Source of the DNA: Thermoplasmatota archaeon
GTDB lineage: Archaea > Thermoplasmatota > Thermoplasmata > Thermoplasmatales > Thermoplasmataceae
Assembly (NCBI GenBank): GCA_023379825.1
Contig: JAMCPQ010000050.1
Location: forward strand, 1 to 32,024
Length of the DNA: 32,024 nucleotides
Direction: 5' to 3'
The notes beneath the pieces were generated by a model. The model was not told the DNA's origin, searched no databases, and saw only the letters and a list, made by a program, of their open reading frames with translations. The first letter of the stretch is position 1. Every line of letters starts with the position of its first letter. Both the position numbers and the translations under genes were made by a program. Positions 23,566-31,489 of this stretch are shown here, one piece after another.

Positions 23566-24825
23566 ATTAAGGCCGCTACGTCGCAATTAAAACTGGGTGA
23601 TCGTTTTCTGCTGTCCAACAGAAAGCTATGGGCCGTAAGCATAGCTTCGTCAGTAAGATCATTTGGTTTTGCAGCGACCTGGCCTTTCATGGCTTTATAT
23701 TTTGAAGAATCTCTGGGCATACCCATATCGGTAGTTGGTATTATTTTCACACTGCTGTCTGTTGGGTCTATATTTTTCAGCCTTGTTGGGGGTGGGCTTG
23801 CTGATTACATAGGTAGGAGAAATACACTGATTCTTGGAGCAGCAATCAGCTTTCTGCTCTTCTCATCGCTCTCTTTCATAATTCAGGACAGGTCACTGGT
23901 GGTTCCTGTCGTAATCCTGTTCATATTGACATCAATAGGGGGTGCTTTTGTATTTCCCTCCGCATCAGCCCTTGTATCTGATGTCACCGACGAGAAGGAG
24001 AGGGTTAACGGTTTTGTTGTATACAGAATCCTATCAAATCTTGGATGGGCTGTCGGCCCTCTTACCGGTTCTCTCATAATTGTTTACGGAATTCACTGGA
24101 TATTCATTCTTGTCTCAGCCTGCAGCATAATGCAGGGAATCATAGTGGCCATATTCATAAGAGGCAGAAACAGACCTGCAGGTTCTCAGATAACAAAGGA
24201 GAAGAGGAAATTTGGAATGATGGCATTTGACAGGCTTCTTCTTCTTTTCAGCTTTGGAACTTTCTTCCTGACAATGGTGGCTTCGCAGTTCTCTGTAACC
24301 CTTCCGCTCTATGCAGGAATATTCATGAATATCCCAAGTTCTTCAATAGGTTACATTTACGCAGTGAACGGGGCACTTGTGGTCATAGGGCAGTATCCCA
24401 TAACCAATGCACTTAAAAGATTCTCAGATATGGTTCCCATGGTGCTGGGTACTGTTTTTTACAGCCTCGGATATCTTTCGGTGGCATTTGCCGGGAATCT
24501 CTATGGCCTGATGGTATCAATGGCAATAATAACTGTGGGAGAAAATATGACATCTCCAGTGATGAATTCCGTTGTCTCTAAGATCGCTCCTGAAGATAAG
24601 GTTGCAAGATTCATGGGATTCCTTGGAATGATCAATTCCACAGGAAGGGCCCTCGGTCCTTCAATTGGAGCATTTCTCATTTCAGCTTTCCTCAAGGATG
24701 GTGTATTTGTCTGGCTTACAGTTGATGTATTCGGGGCAATGGCGGTCATGATATTCCTCATATTTTCAGGATATTCATCCCGTCATGGGAAACAGAATCA
24801 GAAGGGGGGTCCAGCCGGATTATGA
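23566..24825 (+). CDS. MFS transporter with atypical start
   Basis: A twelve-helix major facilitator superfamily transporter. The classic loop 2-3 motif is GGGLADYIGRRNTL, and a related copy lies in the second half. The track begins at ATG 23689, but that is inside helix 1. The same frame stays open upstream and encodes RFLLSNRKLWAVSIASSVRSFG, a normal MFS N-terminus. No ATG, GTG or TTG exists in that frame back to the previous stop. ATT at 23566 is the likeliest non-standard start. Alternatively, dropping one T at 23567-23568 would join the frame to ATG 23562. The downstream hydrolase overlaps by four bases (ATGA). Substrate unknown. Confidence 0.85.
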   Translation: MKAATSQLKLGDRFLLSNRKLWAVSIASSVRSFGFAATWPFMALYFEESLGIPISVVGIIFTLLSVGSIFFSLVGGGLADYIGRRNTLILGAAISFLLFSSLSFIIQDRSLVVPVVILFILTSIGGAFVFPSASALVSDVTDEKERVNGFVVYRILSNLGWAVGPLTGSLIIVYGIHWIFILVSACSIMQGIIVAIFIRGRNRPAGSQITKEKRKFGMMAFDRLLLLFSFGTFFLTMVASQFSVTLPLYAGIFMNIPSSSIGYIYAVNGALVVIGQYPITNALKRFSDMVPMVLGTVFYSLGYLSVAFAGNLYGLMVSMAIITVGENMTSPVMNSVVSKIAPEDKVARFMGFLGMINSTGRALGPSIGAFLISAFLKDGVFVWLTVDVFGAMAVMIFLIFSGYSSRHGKQNQKGGPAGL

Positions 24826-25538
24826 ATGCAGAGAGGAAGCAAAAACAGACGCCATATGGCCCCATATCTTACATAGAGATTCAGGGTAAACCGAATATAT
24901 TCTTCCTCCATGGTCTGGGCGGTAGAGCAAATAACTGGATGAAGCTGGCAAGAAATCTGGACAGTGGATACGGAACTGTTATGATTGATCTTCCCGGCCA
25001 CGGGAACAGTACAAAGGATTTACCATCATGGGATATCAACACACAGGTCAGGGCTCTTGATCTATTCCTGTCAGATTTCCCGGGAGAGAGTAAGATACTT
25101 GCCGGAAACTCTTATGGAGGCTGGATTGCAATGCGTTATACACTGGACTTCGGCCATACTAAAGCACTGATTTTAATCGACAGTGCCGGGACAAACTCAA
25201 CAATTGGAGAGGATTCCCCGGAGAGGGTGAGGGCATTCCTTAGCAGAGTTATGAAAAACTATCCTCAGAATGATCCTGCAATTCTTAAGGAGATATTAAG
25301 ACAGAACTCTCTGGGAACAGGTAAAGTGTCATCCGGGGAACTCAATTCAATATCAATTCCGGTGAGTATAATCTGGGGAGAGAATGATAAAGTGATCCCA
25401 TTGGCAAATGGTGAATTCCTGCATTCAATGATCAGAGGAAGCAGACTCAGAATCATAAAAGGGGGCGGCCATACACCCCATTACACACATCCAGAAGAAA
25501 CTGCCTCAGAGATCCGCGACTTTCTTTCCCCCATCTGA
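24822..25538 (+). CDS. Alpha/beta-fold hydrolase
   Basis: A 238-residue alpha/beta hydrolase. It has the oxyanion segment FFLHGLGGRANNW, MIDLPGHGNS, the nucleophile elbow GNSYGG (Ser), the acid region WGENDKVIP and the catalytic His in GGGHTPHYTHPE. This resembles MhpC/BioH-type carbon-carbon or ester hydrolases. The substrate cannot be assigned. It overlaps the MFS stop by four bases, so the transporter and hydrolase may handle one compound, which is inference. Its last 33 bases overlap the convergent nitrilase-family gene. Confidence 0.9.
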   Translation: MNAERKQKQTPYGPISYIEIQGKPNIFFLHGLGGRANNWMKLARNLDSGYGTVMIDLPGHGNSTKDLPSWDINTQVRALDLFLSDFPGESKILAGNSYGGWIAMRYTLDFGHTKALILIDSAGTNSTIGEDSPERVRAFLSRVMKNYPQNDPAILKEILRQNSLGTGKVSSGELNSISIPVSIIWGENDKVIPLANGEFLHSMIRGSRLRIIKGGGHTPHYTHPEETASEIRDFLSPI

Positions 25539-26279
25539 GGTCTTAAGAGAATAAACACCCGGATCCTCATCATATCTTGCTCTGGAAAGTTTCTCAATAT
25601 GCTCTGTTTCTATACTGGAATGAAAGAACAACTCTGTGCCGGCCACGCTTTCCTCAAGTATGATCCCGTCTCCCTCATCCCTCATTCCTGTAATTATGGA
25701 GTTTCCGCCAAAAAGATCATCAGAGGAATTGACAGACACAACAGGAATCCTGTTTTCCAGAGAACGTCCCCTTACATATATGTGCCACATCCGGATGAAC
25801 TTATGGCCAATCAGTGAAGGATTGGCCATCAGAATGGCTCCTTTCTCTGAAAGGATCTTTGCAAAGTATGGAAAATCCAGATCATAGCATACAGGAATAC
25901 CCAGTTTAATTGCACCGCAAGAGACCACATTCACCTCTCTACCTGAACTGTAGGTGGTTTTTTCCATTCTGTACAGGGAAATCTTGTCCTGATGGCCAAT
26001 CTCCTTTCCTCCTGAGAAAACAATGGATCTGTTGAATGTTTTTCCCCCCTCAGAAACAGAGATGCTGCCAGGAACAAAAATACCCTTAAAGGATGAACTA
26101 ACAGCCCGCATTTCCTCAATAAACCTGTTGTAGCTTTCAGAATCTTTAGTGAATACGTCTTTGAGCCACTTTTCAGGCATAACAACAAGTCCGTCTGATA
26201 GGCTTTCAACCTCCTCCCTTACCTGTCGAATGAAGGTAAATGAATCAGTGAATCTCAACCGTTTACTCTGTACTGCCAT
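25506..26279 (-). CDS. Carbon-nitrogen hydrolase (nitrilase superfamily)
   Basis: A C-N hydrolase of about 257 residues with the Glu-Lys-Cys triad: Glu in VVMPEKW, Lys in HQDKISLYRMEK, and Cys in LGIPVCYDLDFPYFAKIL. MANPSLIGHKF and RSLENRIPVVSVNSS also fit. Such enzymes hydrolyse amides; the Nit/omega-amidase and beta-ureidopropionase groups are candidates, with no firm choice. The track uses TTG 26288; ATG at 26279 is more natural (MAVQSKRL). It overlaps the 3' end of coaBC by about 17 bases and closes the thioesterase/coaBC operon. Confidence 0.88.
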   Translation of the reverse strand: MAVQSKRLRFTDSFTFIRQVREEVESLSDGLVVMPEKWLKDVFTKDSESYNRFIEEMRAVSSSFKGIFVPGSISVSEGGKTFNRSIVFSGGKEIGHQDKISLYRMEKTTYSSGREVNVVSCGAIKLGIPVCYDLDFPYFAKILSEKGAILMANPSLIGHKFIRMWHIYVRGRSLENRIPVVSVNSSDDLFGGNSIITGMRDEGDGIILEESVAGTELFFHSSIETEHIEKLSRARYDEDPGVYSLKTSDGGKKVADL

Positions 26280-27522
26280 CACTTTCAATATATCTTTCCT
26301 CCAGACCGGACGCTACATATTCAAGCAAACTCTGGGAAAGTTCTTCCTTCGTGAGATTCATCTCTTTATGCTCTTTACCTGTATGAATCCAGTATCTCTT
26401 TCGTCCCTCTCCAAATGGGCTCTGTCCAGAACCTATCTCATTTATCACCACTACATCTGAAATTTTTTCCAGATTTTCGATCTTATCTGAATCCCTGATT
26501 CTTGATTCAGTAAGCTTGAATGTCACGAGAAAAGCTTTTGTGGATTTCCTCAGCTTCTGAACCAATTTTCCTCTCGGTTTAAGTTCTATTGAGTGGGAAG
26601 ATCCACTGTCCATCTTTCCATCAGTTATCTTCGATACTTTGAAATCAGAGAGGGCTGCAGGCAAAAACACGGCATCAGGTCTGTATATCCTTACAGAATC
26701 AAGTGTGAACTTTTCAAATTCTGAGGTATTTGTGGCTTCTATCTGATGCACGTATGGAGGAAGTTCCATAGAGCAGTTTCCAACATACACAACTTTCTCA
26801 GCACCAAGCCTGAAAGCAGTTCTGGCAAGCCAGTAAGCGGTAAGTCCTGTGCTGTTGTTGCTGATTCCCCTGACTGCATCAACAGGTTCAGAAGTCCCTC
26901 CACCAATGATGAGGATGACCTTGCCAATCAGAATATGGCCTCTTGCAGCACGGCAGATGTAATCCTCTATTACCGTATTATCTTCGATCTTTGCCTTTCC
27001 ATCCTCCAATTTAGGTGGTATTATGGAAATACCGATCTGCTCAAGTGCATCCATATTTTTGCGCATAATTGGATTGTAGAACATAGCCTCATGCATGGTT
27101 GGCGAAAGGACAGTGGGATTCCCGTTTCCCGCAGCATAGCTGAAGAACAGTGAAGGAGCATCATCTGCCACTCCAGATGCGGCCTTTCCAATGAAATTAT
27201 GTGTGGCAGGGACAACTGCAAATATGATGGAGTCTGCTTCTCCGTCAAACTCTGAAACATGCTCAATCCTGCCGGTAATATCTGAAATTACTTCTTCTCC
27301 TGAAGCCCACTGAAATACTTTCTTTCCTACCAGATCAAGTGCCTCCTTGGATGCAACAACCTTAACCAAAGCGCCCTCTCTTCTCATGTCCCGGATCAGG
27401 TCAGGTACCCGGTAAATTGAAATACTTGCAGTAACAGCAAGAAGTATCTTGAACCCGGAGAGAAAACCACCATTATTTTCATCAGAAGCTTCCGGCAGTT
27501 CAATCACCTGAATACAAACCAT
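26263..27522 (-). CDS. coaBC: Bifunctional CoaBC (PPC decarboxylase / PPC synthetase)
   Basis: A 419-residue two-domain enzyme making 4'-phosphopantetheine for CoA. The N-terminal flavin-dependent CoaC part (about 23-190) has LAVTASISIYR, the catalytic His in IEHVSEF (H88), PATHNFIGKAASGVADD and SPTMHEAMFYNP. This last segment has His where many CoaC have Asn, and no Cys is seen in the following flap. The C-terminal CoaB part (about 197-405) has IIGGGTSEPVDAVRGISNNSTG, LPAALSDFKV, LVTFKLTE and the late VVINEIGSGQSPFG. Start: ATG 27522, or GTG 27507 in a GTGA overlap with the upstream stop. Confidence 0.92.
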   Translation of the reverse strand: MVCIQVIELPEASDENNGGFLSGFKILLAVTASISIYRVPDLIRDMRREGALVKVVASKEALDLVGKKVFQWASGEEVISDITGRIEHVSEFDGEADSIIFAVVPATHNFIGKAASGVADDAPSLFFSYAAGNGNPTVLSPTMHEAMFYNPIMRKNMDALEQIGISIIPPKLEDGKAKIEDNTVIEDYICRAARGHILIGKVILIIGGGTSEPVDAVRGISNNSTGLTAYWLARTAFRLGAEKVVYVGNCSMELPPYVHQIEATNTSEFEKFTLDSVRIYRPDAVFLPAALSDFKVSKITDGKMDSGSSHSIELKPRGKLVQKLRKSTKAFLVTFKLTESRIRDSDKIENLEKISDVVVINEIGSGQSPFGEGRKRYWIHTGKEHKEMNLTKEELSQSLLEYVASGLEERYIESDGSTE

Positions 27523-27908
27523 GAACCTGAGGCAGTGGCACAGATCTTACCATTCCCGTCACGCAATTCCAGATTGCAGAATGCAATATTCTTTCCGGAC
27601 CTAACAACTTCGGATCTAACTCTGACAGGCCCGGATGAGACCGGCCTTATGAAATTTGTATTCAGATTGACAGTGACCTGATTCACAAGGTTTCCCAGTG
27701 TTAAGATTGAAAGGCCTCCAGCTGTGTCAAGAAGTGTCATTATTGCACCACCGTGCATTATACCGCCAGTTCGCTGTATACTCTCATGGAAAGGAATCAG
27801 AATTTCAATCATCCCCTCTCCTGAATCGGAAATCTCTATTCCTTTGATATTTGAGAGGTAGGGATCTTCTCTGATGATCTGCTGTATCAGTTCTATCATT
27901 GACACCAT
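27504..27908 (-). CDS. PaaI-type hotdog thioesterase
   Basis: A 134-residue hotdog-fold acyl-CoA thioesterase. The motif IQRTGGIMHGGAIMTLLDTAGGLSIL contains the HGG..TLLD core of the PaaI/YbgC-like group, and NLNTNFIRPVSSGPVRVRSEVVRSGKNIAFCNLELRD is typical of the strands that follow. It would release free CoA from acyl-CoA. It leads the operon with coaBC, so the operon joins CoA synthesis to CoA recovery. ATG 27908 or the in-frame ATG 27899, which has a GGTG before it, may be the start. Confidence 0.9.
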   Translation of the reverse strand: MVSMIELIQQIIREDPYLSNIKGIEISDSGEGMIEILIPFHESIQRTGGIMHGGAIMTLLDTAGGLSILTLGNLVNQVTVNLNTNFIRPVSSGPVRVRSEVVRSGKNIAFCNLELRDGNGKICATASGSWFVFR

Positions 27909-28089
27909 AGGGATAACTTCAAGTTAAGCTTGACGGGCTTACGGAATATTCAGGTTACCATTGCCTCAGCATATAATTTATGTTAAAAATAGCTCTTTGA
28001 GCAACATGTATGATATTTTATAACTGACGAATTAACTTATTCATTGCTATTTTTATCTATAAAATCAAGAGTCTGCGTGTATGGAAAAT

Positions 28090-28099
28090 GATTTAAGTA
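28090..28099 (+). promoter_or_regulatory. TATA-like box of the TrmB-family gene
   Basis: GATTTAAGTA about 20-28 bases before ATG 28118. The box would overlap the TTG start used by the track, which argues for the ATG. The rest of 27909-28089 has further AT-rich boxes (GATATTTTATAAC near 28011) but no gene. Confidence 0.5.
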
Positions 28100-28117
28100 T
28101 TGAACAGATTATTAGCA

Positions 28118-28828
28118 ATGGAAGCTAATACCGGGCAACTGGATGAGATTTCTGAGATGCTCAAGCTTCTGGGTATGTCCTCCTATGAGGCCCAGGCATT
28201 TTCTGCTTTGATCTATCACGGTGTAGCAAATGCTGATACCGTTGCAGACACTGCAAGAATCCCAAGAACCTCCGCCTACAAGGTTATGGAGGCACTTGTC
28301 CAGAAGGGATTTGCCAAGGAAACGGAGGGCAGGCCAAAAATGTTCCGTCCAGTGGACCTTGGTAAACTGAGGTCTGAGTATCAGGACAGATTCGATCTTC
28401 TTTTCAAAAGGCTCAAGGAGCTTCAGGATGCAGTCCCTTCAAAGGGTGAGCCTCAGCTCGTATACACAATATATGGAAATCAGAAAGTAATGGCCAAGAT
28501 GGCAGAGATGGTGAACCTTGCCGAGAAGGAACTTATAATATGCACTCCAAAGGTAAGGGAAATTCGTACCGAACTGAAGAAGAACCTTGAATATGCCATA
28601 AAGAGGGGAGTAAAGGTCATATTTGTCACTCCACCGAACAAAAGGGTGCCGCAGGATGCGGAGGTATACAGAAAAGATGGCCTGATAGCAACTGACATAG
28701 TCAGTGATCAGAGCAGAGCAATGCTAGCCGGTCCTGACATGGATGCCTGTGGTTATACTGATAATCCAGCTCTTGCCCTTCATGTTTACCAGTTCGTCAG
28801 GATGATTATGCAGGGGGAGATAAGGTAG
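28118..28828 (+). CDS. TrmB-family transcriptional regulator
   Basis: A 236-residue TrmB regulator. The N-terminal winged helix is LKLLGMSSYEAQAFSALIYHGVANADTVADTARIPRTSAYKVMEALVQKGF with GRPKMFRPVD as the wing. A coiled-coil helix follows near 85-105, then a C-terminal phospholipase-D-like domain (GNQKVMAKMAEMV, AEKELIICTPKVRE, MLAGPDMDACGYTDNPALALH). The long maltose-binding domain of Pyrococcus TrmB is absent, so a sugar ligand should not be assumed. It lies five bases before nfo and probably shares its transcript. The start is ATG 28118, not the track's TTG 28100. Confidence 0.9.
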   Translation: MEANTGQLDEISEMLKLLGMSSYEAQAFSALIYHGVANADTVADTARIPRTSAYKVMEALVQKGFAKETEGRPKMFRPVDLGKLRSEYQDRFDLLFKRLKELQDAVPSKGEPQLVYTIYGNQKVMAKMAEMVNLAEKELIICTPKVREIRTELKKNLEYAIKRGVKVIFVTPPNKRVPQDAEVYRKDGLIATDIVSDQSRAMLAGPDMDACGYTDNPALALHVYQFVRMIMQGEIR

Positions 28829-28833
28829 ATAAA

Positions 28834-29694
28834 ATGGAATCCATAGTAAACACACTAATGCTTGGCGGGCATGTGTCAACATCTGGTGGTATATACTCAT
28901 CTATTGACAGGGCTGAATCTTTCTCGTTCAGGACATTTCAGATATTCAGCAAGAATCAGATGCAGTGGAAAGCAAAGCCCCTTATACAGGAGGACGTGGA
29001 GCGGTTCAGAGAAGGTGTAAGGAAAAATGGAATGTCCGGGATAATGATACATGCATCCTATCTTCTCAATATGGGAACTCTGGACTCTGAACTTCGCGGT
29101 AAGGTCCTGGATGCCTTTTCTGAAGAGATAAAACGGGCGGACCAGCTTGGAATTGATTTCCTGACATTCCATCCCGGGTCCGCAGGAAAGAGCGGGAATC
29201 CTGCAGAGTCCAGAAAAATGGTGGCTGAGAACCTCAACTCACTTCTTGAAAAGGAGCAGCATGTCAGAATACTTCTGGAAACTTCGGCAGGTCAGGGGCA
29301 GACAATAGGAAGCAGTTTCGAGGAACTGGCTGAAATCATTGATATGATAGACATACGCGAAAGAGTTGGTATATGCTTTGATACCTGCCATGTTTGGGCC
29401 TCAGGCTACGATATAAAGAGTGTAAACGGATATCAGGAGACAATGGATCGTTTCAAAAGTATCATAGGTCTGGAGAGGCTGCTTGGTTTTCACCTTAATG
29501 ACTCCAAGAAAGGACAGGGTAGCAGAGTAGACCGACACGAGCAGATTGGGCAGGGTACACTTGGAATAGATGGAATTTCAAATTTTGTTAAAGATAGAAG
29601 GTTCAGAAAGACTCCAATGATACTTGAGACCCCGAAAGGTGAGGAAGGCTATCCTGACGATATCAGGGCACTTTCCTCCATTAACCTGGAATGA
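28834..29694 (+). CDS. nfo: Endonuclease IV (AP endonuclease)
   Basis: A 286-residue TIM-barrel apurinic/apyrimidinic endonuclease that nicks 5' of abasic sites, the step after glycosylases such as the family 5 UDG at 3572. Metal-binding segments are all present: HASYL, FHPGSAG, LLETSAGQG, CFDTCHVWASGYD, GFHLNDSK, VDRHEQIGQGTLG and LETPKGEEGYPDD. The start ATG 28834 has AAGGTAG eight bases before it; a later ATG (28858, LGGHVS) is also possible. The stop overlaps the DUF1015 start by four bases. Confidence 0.96.
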   Translation: MESIVNTLMLGGHVSTSGGIYSSIDRAESFSFRTFQIFSKNQMQWKAKPLIQEDVERFREGVRKNGMSGIMIHASYLLNMGTLDSELRGKVLDAFSEEIKRADQLGIDFLTFHPGSAGKSGNPAESRKMVAENLNSLLEKEQHVRILLETSAGQGQTIGSSFEELAEIIDMIDIRERVGICFDTCHVWASGYDIKSVNGYQETMDRFKSIIGLERLLGFHLNDSKKGQGSRVDRHEQIGQGTLGIDGISNFVKDRRFRKTPMILETPKGEEGYPDDIRALSSINLE

Positions 29695-30887
29695 TTCATT
29701 TGAAGCTAAAAGCCTTCCGGCCACTCTATTTCAGGGCAAACCTGAGTGAAGTTGTCTCCCCGCCCTATGACACTATTTCACCTGAGCAGAGCAGAGAACT
29801 CCTTTCCAGAGAATATAATATATTTCATCTTTCAAAGCAGAACAGTAGAGAGGATGCGGAAAATCTTTTCAGGAAGTGGATAGAATCAGGAATTATAAAG
29901 AAGATGGACCATGAGGTCCTCATAGTTCTTTCACAGGAATTTCCGTCTACAGGAGTAGCATCAGCAAGGCTTGGCGTAATAGGTATTGTGGATTCTCAGC
30001 AGGTCTCCGGGGAGATCATACCCCATGAGGATACATTCGAAAAGGCAGTAATAGAGAGACGGGACCTCATGCTTGCTTTGGAATCACAGGTTGAGCCAAT
30101 ATTTCTTGCAGTGGAATCAACAGCTCTTGACAGGGTATTGAAACATACCATCAGGGATAAAACTCCATATGGTGTTTTTGAGGAACCCAGCGGAGTCCTA
30201 AACAGGGTATTCTGCATTGAGAATCCGGACGAAATAAGATCTATCACATCATCTGTGTCACAAACCAGAGCTATAGTTGCAGATGGCCATCACAGACTGA
30301 AAGCCACAAGGGAGATATATTCAATGCCAAACCAGGACAGGGAATTCTGGAAATATTCGCTATCATATGTCACATCACTTCACAATGACTCTCTGTTCAT
30401 TTCAGGAATCCATAGAATCCTTAATACAGGATTAAAGAAAAATGAGGTTCTGGAAAAGATCTCAAGAGATTTCATAATATCTGATATGAACACATATACA
30501 GAAGACGGCAATATATGGATATTCGATGGACATTATTGCCGCCTAGTTCCGAGAACACCGATGGATATTCCTCCTCCTGAGATCATTAAGGATATTATCC
30601 TTCACAGAGATCTTGGAATGAACCTGAATGAAATGGAAAACTCTGTTACATATCAGTACAGTGTTGCCGACGCGGTTGCCGCTGCAGAAAAAACAGGAGG
30701 TATCGCCATACTGGCACCAAACTGGAACAAGGCAGAATTTATGAAAACACTGGAAAAGGGAAATCTTCTTCCTCAAAAATCCACATATTTCTACCCGAAG
30801 ATACCATCTGGCATTGGCATATATTCAAATATTGGACAGGAGATAGGTTTATCATTAGCAAATAAGTTAGAGAATCCTGAAAGATGA
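29691..30887 (+). CDS. DUF1015 family protein
   Basis: A 398-residue DUF1015 protein, a normal length. KAFRPLYFRANLSEVVSPPYDTIS at the N-terminus and ADGHHRLKATREIY near 198-211 are the two hallmark blocks. The second carries a DGHHR motif that probably forms an active site resembling ParB-type nucleotidases or kinases. Recent work on relatives links part of the superfamily to free-serine kinase activity; for this gene that is inference only. Its start overlaps nfo (ATGA) and its stop overlaps the next gene (ATGA), so it is in a tight operon. Confidence 0.88.
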   Translation: MIHLKLKAFRPLYFRANLSEVVSPPYDTISPEQSRELLSREYNIFHLSKQNSREDAENLFRKWIESGIIKKMDHEVLIVLSQEFPSTGVASARLGVIGIVDSQQVSGEIIPHEDTFEKAVIERRDLMLALESQVEPIFLAVESTALDRVLKHTIRDKTPYGVFEEPSGVLNRVFCIENPDEIRSITSSVSQTRAIVADGHHRLKATREIYSMPNQDREFWKYSLSYVTSLHNDSLFISGIHRILNTGLKKNEVLEKISRDFIISDMNTYTEDGNIWIFDGHYCRLVPRTPMDIPPPEIIKDIILHRDLGMNLNEMENSVTYQYSVADAVAAAEKTGGIAILAPNWNKAEFMKTLEKGNLLPQKSTYFYPKIPSGIGIYSNIGQEIGLSLANKLENPER

Positions 30888-31423
30888 TCATCCCAAAAAA
30901 TTTGGTTGATAACATTGAAAACCAGATTTACGCAGTCATTTTCAAGTACAAGATAGAATTCTTCGCTGCCTTCGTTTTCATATTTGTCGGAAGAAGAATA
31001 CTCAGGCTGGTTTACGGCCACAAGTTTCGTCCCGGAACTCTGGTAACATCACCATTTCTGTACTTTGTATTCAGCGGAATTTCTCTGTTGGGACTGGACC
31101 TTCTGGGCCTTCTATACTGCTCAATCGCATTCTTCTTCGGGCTACTCATATCTACATTGTTCAAGCATGGAGTGAAATTTTACAGAAAAGATAATGTGAT
31201 ATATTACAAGAGGTCAGCCATGATATCTCTTACCTGGACAGTTGCATTCGTTGCAAGGATATACATTGAAATATTCTACGATCTGACCCAGGGCCTGGTT
31301 CTGGACATATTTCTGATCTTCCTGTCAGGCCTCATAATCGGTGAGGCTTTCCATATCGGGATACAGAAGAAGCTTTACGAAAGCCCCGTTGGCGATGCTA
31401 TGCCACCAATTGATGAGAAATGA
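30884..31423 (+). CDS. Multi-pass membrane protein, unknown function
   Basis: A 179-residue membrane protein with about five hydrophobic segments (about 24-40, 54-72, 74-94, 112-131 and 135-156). A positively charged loop YRKDNVIYYKRS precedes helix four. That loop and layout recall CcdC/DUF1453-like proteins, but the match is weak. It begins in an ATGA overlap with DUF1015 and ends the operon TrmB-like regulator / nfo / DUF1015 / this gene. Function unknown. Confidence 0.78.
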   Translation: MIIPKNLVDNIENQIYAVIFKYKIEFFAAFVFIFVGRRILRLVYGHKFRPGTLVTSPFLYFVFSGISLLGLDLLGLLYCSIAFFFGLLISTLFKHGVKFYRKDNVIYYKRSAMISLTWTVAFVARIYIEIFYDLTQGLVLDIFLIFLSGLIIGEAFHIGIQKKLYESPVGDAMPPIDEK

Positions 31424-31460
31424 GTTTCCACTTATTTAAGTAGTTTCTCTGTTTGAGGAG

Positions 31461-31470
31461 AATTTTTATG
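31461..31470 (+). promoter_or_regulatory. TATA-like box of the terminal hydrolase
   Basis: GAGGAGAATTTTTATG contains a purine-rich BRE-like stretch and a box about 20-28 bases before ATG 31490. The same layout precedes the Pop5-like gene at 14716. Confidence 0.4.
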
Positions 31471-31489
31471 CTCAGTGAGATTGATATTC

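Noticed and set aside
26263-27522. CoaC half with His for Asn in the PxMNxxMW motif and no flap Cys
   Set aside because: I recall similar substitutions in actinobacterial CoaBC, which are active, so this is probably normal variation rather than loss of function.
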